Below are positions 18,479 through 26,625 of a DNA stretch of 64,000 nucleotides, in pieces. Position numbers and translations under genes: made by a program. Below the pieces are notes generated by a model, which saw nothing but the letters and a program-made list of their open reading frames with translations, did no database searches and had not been told where the DNA came from. The stretch's first letter is position 1. Every line of letters begins with the position of its first letter. Location: NCBI RefSeq assembly GCF_001682855.1, contig NZ_MAQW01000032.1:1-64000 (forward strand), written 5' to 3'. This DNA comes from Bacillus sp. FJAT-27264. Its GTDB lineage: Bacteria; Bacillota; Bacilli; Paenibacillales; Paenibacillaceae.

Positions 18479-19201
18479 ATGGATCAGACTGTAGCACAAT
18501 TTACAGAGCTTCTGGAGCAGCATGGGATAAAGCTGAATTCCACCCAACTGCATCAGTTCGAGCTTTATTATCAGGAATTGGTGTCCTGGAATGAGAAGAT
18601 GAATCTAACGGGGATTACCGAACGTGATCAAGTCTATACCAAGCACTTTTACGATTCTATCTCGCTAGCCTTTTATCTGAATCTGGAGGAGAGAGGAAGC
18701 TTGGCGGATATTGGCTCGGGTGCGGGCTTTCCAGGTATTCCTCTGAAAATATGCTTCCCACATCTAAAGCTGACGATTGTGGATTCGCTCAGCAAGCGAA
18801 TCAAATTCCTGCAGCATATCTGCGATACGTTGCAGCTGGAAGGCGTACAACTGATTCATGGCCGTGCTGAAGACATTGCCAGACAGAGCGCTCACCGCGA
18901 TGCTTATGACGTAGTGACAGCCCGTGCCGTGGCACGGATGGCATTGCTGAACGAGTTCTGTCTTCCTTTTGCAAAGAAGGGGGGCGTCTTCGCAGCCATG
19001 AAGGGCAGCGATCCTGCTGAGGAATTAACGGAGGCTAAGTACAGCTTGAAGGAATTGCGAGGCCAGCTTATTAAGGTTGAGCCTTTCAAGCTTCCTGTAG
19101 AGGAATCGGCACGGCATATTATTCTGGTTAGTAAGACAGCTACTACACCAGCGAAGTATCCGCGTAAGGCAGGAATTCCTGCCAAAACGCCTTTGGTATA
19201 A
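18479..19201 (+). CDS. rsmG: 16S rRNA (guanine(527)-N(7))-methyltransferase RsmG (GidB)
   Basis: A 240-residue SAM-dependent methyltransferase acting on G527 in the 530 loop of 16S rRNA; loss gives low-level streptomycin resistance in several species. SAM-binding motif I is ADIGSGAGFPGIPLKI, preceded by WNEKMNLTGI, both standard. It starts 3 bp after the mnmG stop. The last ~25 residues form a basic, Pro/Lys-rich tail. A parS site starts 1 bp after its stop codon. Confidence 0.95.
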   Translation: MDQTVAQFTELLEQHGIKLNSTQLHQFELYYQELVSWNEKMNLTGITERDQVYTKHFYDSISLAFYLNLEERGSLADIGSGAGFPGIPLKICFPHLKLTIVDSLSKRIKFLQHICDTLQLEGVQLIHGRAEDIARQSAHRDAYDVVTARAVARMALLNEFCLPFAKKGGVFAAMKGSDPAEELTEAKYSLKELRGQLIKVEPFKLPVEESARHIILVSKTATTPAKYPRKAGIPAKTPLV

Positions 19202-19202
19202 A

Positions 19203-19218
19203 TGTTTCACGTGAAACA
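19203..19218. promoter_or_regulatory. parS site (ParB/Spo0J and Noc-type binding palindrome)
   Basis: TGTTTCACGTGAAACA, a perfect 16-bp palindrome identical to the consensus TGTTNCACGTGAAACA. It lies directly after rsmG and 3 kb before spo0J, as expected for an origin-proximal centromere site. Confidence 0.95.
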
Positions 19219-19249
19219 TAGCAGCTGAAGACTTTATTGTGGTTTTCTA

Positions 19250-19289
19250 AGAGCGGCTCTCATCATCGAAGATGAGGGCCGCTCTTTTT
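19250..19289 (+). terminator. Terminator of mnmE-mnmG-rsmG
   Basis: AGAGCGGC...GCCGCTCT plus an inner CATC/GATG pairing, followed by TTTTT. Confidence 0.88.
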
Positions 19290-19493
19290 CGTATCCAACA
19301 AATGTGCCTCCGATCCTAAGCCTTCGCTTGAGAATAGTTAATAAGTGGGGTCACAAGCTGTGATTTCGTGTGTACGTATTTAGAGCTGGCGATTTTACTT
19401 CAAAATCAGCAAGCTCTTGTTCTGTCGACTCGGGAGAGGTAATTGTACATAGAAGGTAGCAGGGATCATTTTTTATTAATAGAGATGGGGCCG

Positions 19494-19632
19494 TCTATAT
19501 AAGATGAACAAAAGAAAGTAAAAGTAAGCTAGAAGGGACGAAGAGAAAGGACGAAGGCGGGAGCTGGAACTGTAGGAGAGAAGAGCTCGTCTGAAAGCCC
19601 TCTTCAGGAAAGTTCTCGTCGAAAGCTCATGT
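19494..19632 (+). repeat. Diverged direct repeat, copy 1
   Basis: First of two related ~135-bp segments. It begins TCTATATAAG-A-TGAACAAAAGAAA, continues with a purine-rich GAGAAAGGACGAAGG tract and the block TGGAACTGTAGGAG (19565-19578), and ends with a CTGAAAG...CTCG-TCGAAA portion that can form short hairpins (CTGAA...TTCAG; GAGAA...TTCTC). No coding evidence on either strand. Confidence 0.75.
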
Positions 19633-19807
19633 CCAAAGTAAAAGCAATCGCAATATTTCAAATGCTAGAAGTGGCTATTAAAGAAGAAGTCTAGTGACAA
19701 CAGCGGCAGGAAGTCCAAACATTCCACCGTAGTGTCGGCCTAACATTATGTTCCGATCTTAAGTTCGTCTTACATAGATATGCTGTCTTTTTACAATAAA
19801 AGCAGGT

Positions 19808-19939
19808 CTCTATATAAGGTGAACAAAAGAAATTAACAAAGAGAGAAAAGGAACGAAGGGGAAGGTTTGGAACTGTAGGAGCGATGGTGCCTGCCTGAAA
19901 GCTTTCCATAGAAAAGCTCGCATCGGAAACTTTGCAAGT
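19808..19939 (+). repeat. Diverged direct repeat, copy 2
   Basis: Second copy, 303-315 bp downstream of the first and in the same orientation. The leading ~29 bp match at all but about two positions, and TGGAACTGTAGGAG recurs exactly at 19868-19881; the intervening purine tract is about 12 bp shorter. Its 3' part has nested pairing (CGATG/CATCG around AAGCTTT/AAAAGCTT) at the same place as different but also paired bases in copy 1. Confidence 0.75.
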
Positions 19940-20212
19940 GACGACACCCACTTGTGAATTGTAAAGAGACGCATATTTGATAAATGCAGGAAAAATAGGT
20001 CTATACGGAGAATAGGATTATAGAAGAAAAAGTGATAGAATAATATAGTAAGAATTTTATGGGGAATAAGGCTCTCTTCAGCATTTATAGCGGGGGAGAG
20101 GGAAGAACTTGCTGGCCCTAGGCGAGCAGTTTCCATTGCTGTACGATATGCTTTTACCGGGAATAAGGTCAAGAAGATCGTACTATAACGAAATTAGGTG
20201 GTTATGAACGGA

Positions 20213-21028
20213 ATGAAAGAACAATTCACCAAGCTTTTTGGATTTACCGAGCGGAGCAGCGGAGATGAGATCAAACAAATCCCGGTTCATGAGGTCATCA
20301 GCAGTCCTTATCAGCCACGGACAATATTTGATGATGAGAAGATAGACGAGCTGTGCCAGACGATTAAGACGCATGGCGTGATTCAGCCTATAGTCGTTCG
20401 CATGCGCCAATCACAGTATGAGATTATTGCCGGTGAACGTCGCTGGCGGGCTGTGAAGAAGCTCGGTATGGAGACCATTCCAGCTATTGTTCGCGAGTTC
20501 AATAATTCCCAGGCGGCCTCTATTGCATTGATCGAGAATCTGCAGCGAGAGGATCTAACCTCTATCGAGGAAGCCTACGCGTATCAGAAATTGATTGATC
20601 TTCATCAATTGACTCAAGAAAGTCTGGCTCAACGGATCGGTAAGAGCCAATCGACCATCGCCAATAAAATAAGGCTGCTTCAGCTTCCTGAAGAAGTGAA
20701 GACAGCGCTTATGGAACGCCAGGTAACAGAAAGGCATGCACGTTCATTGTTGTCTCTGGATAGTGTGGAAATGCAGCTGAAGGTTCTGGAAGAGATTATC
20801 TCCAAGGGCTTGAATGTTAAACAAACAGAAGCGCGTATCGCATTTTATAAAGAAGTAACACAAATTAAAAAATCAAAACGGGTTTCCTATACAAAGGATG
20901 TTCGTCTAGCTCTTAATACAATTCGTCAATCTATTGATATGGTGTCAGGCTCGGGGATGGAAATCAAAACGTCGGAGAACGACCGTGGTGACCATTACGA
21001 GATTGTAATCCAAATTCCTAAAAGATAA
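20213..21028 (+). CDS. noc: Nucleoid occlusion protein Noc
   Basis: A 271-residue ParB-family CTPase clamp that binds Noc-binding sites and blocks division over the nucleoid. It has the amphipathic N-terminal membrane-targeting helix (MKEQFTKLFGFTE), the ParB N-terminal domain (YQPRTIFDDEKI, GERRWRAVKKLG, ALIENLQRE), the helix-turn-helix (QESLAQRIGKSQSTIANKIRLL) and a C-terminal dimer domain. Start: ATG 20213 aligns with the known Noc opening; earlier GTG 20198 and ATG 20204 are in frame. It is distinguished from spo0J by this N-terminal helix and its place next to rsmG. Confidence 0.93.
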   Translation: MKEQFTKLFGFTERSSGDEIKQIPVHEVISSPYQPRTIFDDEKIDELCQTIKTHGVIQPIVVRMRQSQYEIIAGERRWRAVKKLGMETIPAIVREFNNSQAASIALIENLQREDLTSIEEAYAYQKLIDLHQLTQESLAQRIGKSQSTIANKIRLLQLPEEVKTALMERQVTERHARSLLSLDSVEMQLKVLEEIISKGLNVKQTEARIAFYKEVTQIKKSKRVSYTKDVRLALNTIRQSIDMVSGSGMEIKTSENDRGDHYEIVIQIPKR

Positions 21029-21045
21029 ATTGTTTCAGTAGCTGA

Positions 21046-21075
21046 AGGCGACCCTGAGGTGTTTGGTCGCCTTTT
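21046..21075 (+). terminator. Terminator of noc
   Basis: AGGCGACC...GGTCGCCT stem with an 11-nt loop followed by TTTT. Confidence 0.85.
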
Positions 21076-21260
21076 CTGTGGCTTAGCCAAGGATGTACAG
21101 CGAATATTCATAATGTTAGATCATCTGCTTCTTCGGAAAGGCATCCATAGATGCTTTGCTTATAATTCTCGCAGAAAGTGATGCTGTCCATCAGGTCAGC
21201 AACGCCGTTTCTACTTGCGACCTACAAGAAGACTCTTCCTAACTATTCGAGGTGAAATAA

Positions 21261-22022
21261 GTGTCCAAGATTATTGCCATAGCAAATCAAAAGGGTGGTG
21301 TCGGTAAAACAACGACCTCTGTGAATCTGGGTGCCGGCATGGCTACTCTGGGAAAGAGAGTGCTTCTTGTCGATATCGACCCTCAAGGCAACACTACCAG
21401 CGGCGTTGGCATCAACAAAGCAGATGTAGCAAATTGCATTTATGATATTCTAATCAATGAAGCCGAACCGGGGGAAACGATACTGGAGACCAAGATTGAG
21501 GGTCTGCATATTATTCCAGCCACTATCCAGCTCGCGGGTGCGGAGATTGAATTGGTATCCACCATCTCACGGGAGCTAAGGCTCAAGAAAGCTTTAAATA
21601 CAGTTAAGGCTAACTATGATTACATCATTATTGATTGCCCACCTTCTTTGGGGATCTTAACGATTAACTCTTTGACCGCTGCAGATTCTGTGATTATACC
21701 GATCCAGTGTGAGTATTATGCGCTTGAGGGATTGAGTCAACTGTTGAACACGGTACGACTTGTTCAGAAGAACTTGAATCCGCAACTGAAGATCGAAGGC
21801 GTACTGCTGACGATGCTGGATGCCCGGACCAATCTGGGGATTCAGGTCATTGAAGAAGTTAAGAAATATTTCCAAGAAAAGGTATATAGAACGATTATTC
21901 CGCGGAATGTGCGGCTTAGTGAGGCTCCGTCTCATGGTCAGTCTATTATTACGTATGATTCCCGTTCCAAGGGAGCGGAAGTGTACTTAGAGTTGGCAAA
22001 GGAAGTGATTTCTTATGAGTAA
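21261..22022 (+). CDS. soj: Chromosome partitioning ATPase Soj (ParA)
   Basis: A 253-residue deviant-Walker ParA ATPase that with Spo0J/ParB segregates origins and regulates DnaA. Walker A is KGGVGKTTTSVNLGAG with the signature first Lys; A' is VLLVDIDPQGNTTSG; Walker B is YIIIDCPPSLG. It starts with GTG at 21261 behind GAGGTGA and overlaps spo0J by 8 bp, so the pair is coupled. A TATAAT hexamer at 21161-21166 may be part of its promoter. Confidence 0.96.
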   Translation: MSKIIAIANQKGGVGKTTTSVNLGAGMATLGKRVLLVDIDPQGNTTSGVGINKADVANCIYDILINEAEPGETILETKIEGLHIIPATIQLAGAEIELVSTISRELRLKKALNTVKANYDYIIIDCPPSLGILTINSLTAADSVIIPIQCEYYALEGLSQLLNTVRLVQKNLNPQLKIEGVLLTMLDARTNLGIQVIEEVKKYFQEKVYRTIIPRNVRLSEAPSHGQSIITYDSRSKGAEVYLELAKEVISYE

Positions 22023-22860
22023 GCGTTTGGGTAAAGGGCTGGATGCATTGATCCCGTCCCTGTCTATTAATGAAGATGATAAGGTGGTAGAAATCTCGTT
22101 AGGACAGCTTCGCGCTAACCCTTATCAGCCTCGTAAAGATTTCAACGAAGATGCCATTCAGGAATTGGCAGAATCCATTCGGCAACATGGTGTTATCCAA
22201 CCGATCATTGTACGTAGTGTACTAAAGGGATATGAAATTATTGCCGGGGAACGCAGATTCCGTGCTTCTCAATACTGTGGCAAAGCAACCATTCCAGCGG
22301 TTGTCCGCAACCTGAGCGATCAACAGGTTATGGAGATTGCTCTGATCGAGAACCTGCAGCGCGAGAATCTGAATGCAATGGAAATCGCCGTTGCCTATCA
22401 AGGTCTGATGGATCAGTTCTCGTTGACTCAAGAGGAACTTTCTCTCAAAGTTGGAAAATCCAGATCACATATTGCTAATTTCCTACGGTTGCTATCTTTA
22501 CCCGAGGAAGTGAAGGAATATGTTTCACGTGGAACAATTTCGATGGGACATGCTCGTGCCATTGTCGCATTGAAGGATGCTGACTTAGTCAAAGGGCTGG
22601 CGAAGCAGTGTGTGGAGCAAGAGTGGAGCGTGCGTGAGCTTGAGGAGACGGTAAAAAATCTTGATCGCAAACCGGCAGGCGCAGCTAAGGCGAAAAATGT
22701 GAAACGTGATCCTTACATTGATAATGTTGAGGAGCTACTGCGCGAACGGTTCAAGACAACAGTCAAAATCAAGCAGGGGAAAGAAAGAGGAAAGATTGAG
22801 CTGAATTACTACAGTGCCCAGGACTTGGAAAGACTTTTGGAGTTATTAGGGAACATGTGA
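22015..22860 (+). CDS. spo0J: Chromosome partitioning protein ParB/Spo0J
   Basis: A 281-residue CTP-dependent ParB clamp that loads at parS, spreads and recruits SMC condensin. N-terminal CTPase motifs include ANPYQPRKDF, GERRFRASQYCG and ENLQRENLN; the helix-turn-helix covers LTQEELSLKVGKSRSHIANFLRL, then comes a C-terminal dimer domain. It overlaps soj by 8 bp. The coding region contains its own parS site at 22521-22536, as in B. subtilis. Confidence 0.96.
   Translation: MSKRLGKGLDALIPSLSINEDDKVVEISLGQLRANPYQPRKDFNEDAIQELAESIRQHGVIQPIIVRSVLKGYEIIAGERRFRASQYCGKATIPAVVRNLSDQQVMEIALIENLQRENLNAMEIAVAYQGLMDQFSLTQEELSLKVGKSRSHIANFLRLLSLPEEVKEYVSRGTISMGHARAIVALKDADLVKGLAKQCVEQEWSVRELEETVKNLDRKPAGAAKAKNVKRDPYIDNVEELLRERFKTTVKIKQGKERGKIELNYYSAQDLERLLELLGNM
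22521..22536. promoter_or_regulatory. parS site inside spo0J
   Basis: TGTTTCACGTGGAACA; its reverse complement TGTTCCACGTGAAACA fits the consensus TGTTNCACGTGAAACA exactly and equals the parS sequence known inside B. subtilis spo0J. Confidence 0.92.
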
Positions 22861-22874
22861 GCGATAGGTACTGA

Positions 22875-22924
22875 AAAACATATCCTGAGATATCCTAGAA
22901 TGGATAAAGAGGGGTATGTTTTTT
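22875..22924 (+). terminator. Probable terminator of soj-spo0J
   Basis: AACATATCC pairs imperfectly with GGGTATGTT across a ~25-nt loop that can itself pair (ATATCC/GGAT), followed by TTTTTT. Confidence 0.6.
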
Positions 22925-22954
22925 AAAGTCAAAATAGAATAGAAGGTGGGCGAA

Positions 22955-24124
22955 GTGGTGGAAGAGTTGGTGTACCTGGATCATGCAGCCACTTCTTGGC
23001 CTAAACCACCAGAGGTAGCTTCGGCTATGATGGATGCTTTGCAGCATTCCGGGGCGAATGCCGGGAGAGGGAATCATTCCCTTGCTATGGGTGCTGGGCG
23101 TGTATTGATGCGAACTCGCAGTTTGTTGGCTGATTTATTCGCAGTGTCCAATGCGCAGGATATCGCTTTTACTCATAACACAACAATGGGTCTTAATATG
23201 GCAATCAGAGGCGCACTGCGTGCTGGGGATCATGTCATAGCGACGATGACCGAACATAATTCTGTGCGCCGTCCGTTGGAGTATTTGCGGAGGACTCAGG
23301 GTCTCGAAGTGGATTACATCCGGGTAAATGAGGAAGGGCAACTAAATCTGCAGGAATTGCAGATGGCATTTAAGCATAATACTAAGATGGTTATCTGTAA
23401 TCACAGTTCCAACCTGTTAGGTAGTATTCTTCCGATAGGTGATATTGGTGATCTGGCAAAATCTCATGGCGCAATATTTCTGGTGGACGGTGCGCAGAGT
23501 GCAGGTGCACTGGATATTGATGTGATTTCAATGAACATTGATCTGTTGGCGTTTCCCGGACATAAGGGACTTCTGGGTCCGCAAGGAACAGGCGGGTTAT
23601 ATATCGCGCCGCATCTGGATCTTGAACCGCTAATGCTTGGAGGGACAGGGAGTCAGTCTGAGAATATCGAACAGCCTTTGGTCCGTCCGGACAGGTATGA
23701 AGCAGGGACACAGAATGCAGTTGGGATAGCCGGGCTGATGGCGGGTGTGAAGAAAGTGAGGTCTATCGGTGTAGACGTCATTCGCGAACGGGAATGGAGT
23801 CTGGCTCAAACAATGATGGAAGGCTTGTCCATCATTCCAGGTATCCGGTTATTAGGTCCTGCGCTTGGGGCCCCGCGAAGTGGTATTGTGTCTTTCGTGA
23901 TCGAAGGGCATGATTCTGCTGGAATTGCTCATCGGCTGGATCGCGAATACAATATAGCTGTACGCGCAGGGATGCATTGTACGCCCTTGGCCCACACGGC
24001 AGTGGATACGCTGGCTAGTGGGGCCGTCAGGGCAAGTGTGGGTGTTGATTCAACCGAGCAGGATGTTAATAGAATGCTGGCAGCTATGAAAGAACTCTAC
24101 GGCAGCGCCCGCAGCACCAATTAA
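22955..24124 (+). CDS. Class V aminotransferase-fold cysteine desulfurase family protein
   Basis: A ~390-residue PLP enzyme of the cysteine desulfurase family (the short group with a RxGxHCxP loop). Landmarks: YLDHAATSWPKP at the N-terminus, HNTTMGLN and EHNS substrate and cofactor motifs, the PLP-binding Lys in FPGHKGLLGPQGTGG, and the mobile sulfur-carrying Cys in RAGMHCTPLAHTA. It would remove sulfur from cysteine as enzyme-bound persulfide; selenocysteine is possible. Start is uncertain: GTG 22955 is best spaced from AAGGTGG; GTG 22946 and 22958 are alternatives. A DUF3343 Se/S-carrier-like gene lies 1.2 kb downstream. Confidence 0.88.
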   Translation: MVEELVYLDHAATSWPKPPEVASAMMDALQHSGANAGRGNHSLAMGAGRVLMRTRSLLADLFAVSNAQDIAFTHNTTMGLNMAIRGALRAGDHVIATMTEHNSVRRPLEYLRRTQGLEVDYIRVNEEGQLNLQELQMAFKHNTKMVICNHSSNLLGSILPIGDIGDLAKSHGAIFLVDGAQSAGALDIDVISMNIDLLAFPGHKGLLGPQGTGGLYIAPHLDLEPLMLGGTGSQSENIEQPLVRPDRYEAGTQNAVGIAGLMAGVKKVRSIGVDVIREREWSLAQTMMEGLSIIPGIRLLGPALGAPRSGIVSFVIEGHDSAGIAHRLDREYNIAVRAGMHCTPLAHTAVDTLASGAVRASVGVDSTEQDVNRMLAAMKELYGSARSTN

Positions 24125-24140
24125 AAAGGATGGTCCATTC

Positions 24141-24641
24141 ATGTCAGAAATGAATCAATTAATTAATGAGCAATTGCAGTGGTTTGTATTAGGGTTCACG
24201 GTGTTAATTCTGGTGCTGTTGATTGTGGCTATGGTGCAGGGCAGCAGGCTGCGTAAAATGCGACGCAGATATGAGTCGATGATGACCGGAACAGGGGTAG
24301 AAGATCTGGAAAGCCTGCTGATTGATTTGAAAAATCAAAGTGATATGCTGGAAGATGGAATGCGTGATCAAGCTGCCCAATTGGAGGCTGCCCGGTTGAA
24401 AATCCGCAGTATGAAATCTAATATAGCGCTAAAGCGTTATAATGCTTTTGGTGAGCGGGGGAGTGACCTGAGCTTCTCCCTGGCGGTTCTGGATGATGAC
24501 CGCAGTGGGGTCGTGCTCACCAGTCTCCACAACCGTGAGAACTCCTATATCTATTCCAAGCCACTACAGAATGGCGAATCGCAATACCCGCTGTCCCCGG
24601 AAGAAAAAGAGGTTATTGCTCTCGCGCTGCAGCGGTCTTAG
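24141..24641 (+). CDS. DUF4446 family membrane protein
   Basis: A 166-residue protein with one N-terminal membrane segment (WFVLGFTVLILVLLIVAMV, about residues 14-32), a basic cytoplasmic-side stretch (RLRKMRRRY), a coiled-coil-like region (about 50-95) and a conserved C-terminal domain (RYNAFGERGSDLSFSLAVLDD). Family DUF4446 is common near spo0J in Firmicutes and has no known function. The gene begins 16 bp after the desulfurase-like gene, so they are probably co-transcribed. Its last 29 bp overlap the 3' end of yyaC on the opposite strand. Confidence 0.85.
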   Translation: MSEMNQLINEQLQWFVLGFTVLILVLLIVAMVQGSRLRKMRRRYESMMTGTGVEDLESLLIDLKNQSDMLEDGMRDQAAQLEAARLKIRSMKSNIALKRYNAFGERGSDLSFSLAVLDDDRSGVVLTSLHNRENSYIYSKPLQNGESQYPLSPEEKEVIALALQRS

Positions 24642-25218
24642 AATGAAGATTCCATTGCTTCAGGGCTGAATAGAGGCTAGAGGCGATAATGTCTGACAAT
24701 CGCATTACCAGACTTAATCGAGTGTTCTGAAGTACAAAGTATTCCATAAAGCCGCCGACGTTAACGATTCCTGTCAGATGGATATCGCCTACCGGCGGCA
24801 ATTGTTTATTTACGCCGGCGCCAGGCTTGAGTGGACCGTTCACGACTTGTATGCAGCCAACACTGGTGGAATGGCCCAGACAGGCATCGATTCCAATAAT
24901 GAACGGATTGCTGTATCTATCATTTATTAGTGCCAGGGTCTCTTCGAGATTCACGGCATGAACAGGCTCCTCCAGGGTTCCGTACAGCTCGAATAACGGG
25001 CTGTGAAAGCGGGTGAGTGCAGTGCCGACAAGCGGGCCGAGAGAATCGCCTGTGCTGCGGTCTGTGCCGATGCAGACGACCACAATCTGAGTATCCGGAG
25101 TGGTGCGGGCAAAATGGAAGAGTAGTCTGTGCGTGATGGCGGAATAGATATCAGGATCAGTATGTGATATTTTTAAACAGGACAATTCTTGCATGGATGA
25201 TGCTTTGGGCGAATTCAT
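24613..25218 (-). CDS. yyaC: Spore protease YyaC (DUF1256)
   Basis: A 201-residue protein of the YyaC family (sporulation protein related to germination protease GPR). The core has VVCIGTDRSTGDSLGPLVG and IIGIDACLGH, typical of the hydrogenase-maturation-protease-like fold. Expected to be made in the forespore; that is family inference. AAGGAAG precedes the ATG at 25218. Encoded head-on to the right replication fork, unlike nearly all neighbours, and convergent with DUF4446 with a 29-bp overlap and no terminator between. Confidence 0.9.
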   Translation of the reverse strand: MNSPKASSMQELSCLKISHTDPDIYSAITHRLLFHFARTTPDTQIVVVCIGTDRSTGDSLGPLVGTALTRFHSPLFELYGTLEEPVHAVNLEETLALINDRYSNPFIIGIDACLGHSTSVGCIQVVNGPLKPGAGVNKQLPPVGDIHLTGIVNVGGFMEYFVLQNTRLSLVMRLSDIIASSLYSALKQWNLHSKTAAAREQ

Positions 25219-25337
25219 ATCATCTTCCTTTCTGATGCTGATTCTATTTGATGATATCTAGTATATGGATGGAAGAGCGATTTTATACTATGGCCGTAAG
25301 AGATAGGACGAGATACCCAGAAGGAGGCGTGAGAGCG

Positions 25338-25607
25338 ATGGAGGATGAGATGTTGATTGCTTTTGACTCTACCCAGCAGGCGCTGCGCGCCGAAATGCTG
25401 CTTGAGTATGCCGAGCTAGAGATTGATATCTTTCCAACCCCGAAGGAGATTACGGCGGGCTGCGCGATTTCCATTCAGTTTGAAGGGGATAGGCTGGCAG
25501 AGGTTAGAAATATTATTGCGGACCAGAAGATTGAGATTCGCGGGATATTTGGTAAGAGTAATGAAGGGTATGTTCTGATTGAGAGTGGGGGAGAACACCA
25601 TGAATAA
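25338..25607 (+). CDS. DUF3343 putative Se/S carrier-like protein
   Basis: An 89-residue protein of the DUF3343 family. The pattern LIAFDSTQQALRAEMLL followed by IDIFPTPKEITAGCAISIQF matches the family, with the conserved Cys in TAGCAIS expected to be the carrier or reactive residue. Homologues occur in selenium- and sulfur-trafficking contexts, so transfer of sulfur from the nearby desulfurase-like enzyme is plausible but unproven. Start: ATG 25338 behind AAGGAGG (10-nt spacing); a longer frame back to 25248 lacks a ribosome site. Overlaps mscS by 8 bp. Confidence 0.8.
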   Translation: MEDEMLIAFDSTQQALRAEMLLEYAELEIDIFPTPKEITAGCAISIQFEGDRLAEVRNIIADQKIEIRGIFGKSNEGYVLIESGGEHHE

Positions 25608-26625
25608 GTGGGTGCTTGAAGCTACGGCAGGTGATCAAGTAAAGGCTGCACTTCGTTTCAAGGATAAAGTCTGGAACCTGATTACGGATGTAGATATGTG
25701 GACCAATATATTATTTTCTGGGCTGAGACTTCTTCTTATTTTCATCCTGACAAGGGTCATTATTCGGGTGGTCTATAAAGTGATAGACCGTTCTCTTGAT
25801 CGCAAAACAGGGGGAAGACTTCTGGCGAACACCCGAAGGTTCACTACCGTAGGTGAACTGCTCAAGAATGTGGTCACGGTCATCTGCAATTTTGTAATGA
25901 TCCTGCTGCTGCTTTCAGAGTTCAACTTTAATCTGGCACCGCTATTGGCCAGCGCAGGGGTTCTGGGGCTTGCGATTGGTTTCGGGGCTCAGAGTCTGGT
26001 GAAGGATGTCATTACAGGCTTCTTTATCATCCTGGAGGACCAGTTTGCCGTTGGCGATGTTATTCAGACGGGTACGTATAAAGGGACTGTGGAGCTGATT
26101 GGGCTCAGGACCACCAAGCTGCTCAGTTCTACCGGGGAGATGCATATTATCCCGAATGGCTCTATTACGAATGTTACCAACTACTCATTGGCTAATGCGC
26201 TGGCGGTAGTGGATGTACCGGTTAAAATGGAACGTAGTCTGGAATCCACACTTGGCCTGATTGCTGAAGCGTTGAAGGGGATTGAAGAGCGTAACGTTAA
26301 TGTATTGGCTTATCCCAATGTACTGGGCATCCAATCGATGAGCACCTCTGAGTACGTGATCCGTGTGGCAGCGCATTGTCTGCCTAATGCCCGGGATGAA
26401 GCACAGCGGCAAATCCAAAGCGATATCAAGCACGCACTGGAGAAGCAATACGCGCTGGAAGCCGCTGAGGCCGAAGCTGAAGCGCGCGAGAAGGCTGAGG
26501 CTGGGGAATGTGCGGAAGTAGATGAAGCGGCCACAGGAACGGTTGGAGAAGGTCAGAAGCCGGGCGGCGTTCAAGGACGACAACAGGCGGCTGCAACACT
26601 GGAAAAAGGGGAGGAAGGGAAGTAA
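25600..26625 (+). CDS. Small-conductance mechanosensitive channel, MscS family
   Basis: A 341-residue channel that opens on membrane tension and releases solutes at hypo-osmotic shock. Three membrane segments (about residues 35-60, 80-105, 110-135); the pore helix has the Gly/Ala-rich ASAGVLGLAIGFGAQSLVKD, followed by the beta domain (EDQFAVGDVIQTG, IIPNGSI). The last ~60 residues are an Ala/Glu/Gly-rich low-complexity tail that exceeds the usual YkuT-type length. ATG 25600 follows GGGGGAG. It overlaps DUF3343 upstream, and its TAA shares a base with the ATG of DUF951 downstream (TAATG), so the three are coupled. Confidence 0.92.
   Translation: MNKWVLEATAGDQVKAALRFKDKVWNLITDVDMWTNILFSGLRLLLIFILTRVIIRVVYKVIDRSLDRKTGGRLLANTRRFTTVGELLKNVVTVICNFVMILLLLSEFNFNLAPLLASAGVLGLAIGFGAQSLVKDVITGFFIILEDQFAVGDVIQTGTYKGTVELIGLRTTKLLSSTGEMHIIPNGSITNVTNYSLANALAVVDVPVKMERSLESTLGLIAEALKGIEERNVNVLAYPNVLGIQSMSTSEYVIRVAAHCLPNARDEAQRQIQSDIKHALEKQYALEAAEAEAEAREKAEAGECAEVDEAATGTVGEGQKPGGVQGRQQAAATLEKGEEGK

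Larger units (their letters stand above)
19290..20212. other. Gene-poor region between rsmG and noc
   Basis: More than 900 bp with the repeat pair above and little else. Short minus-strand reading frames exist (61, 86 and 120 codons) but they run through the repeats, have Leu/Phe/Ser-rich translations and no ribosome site. The segment just before noc must hold its promoter. Confidence 0.6.

Noticed and set aside
19476..20172. Three minus-strand frames (61-120 codons) with similar Phe/Leu/Ser-rich translations
   Set aside because: Their similarity comes from the repeat pair they cross; no ribosome sites, no recognisable family.
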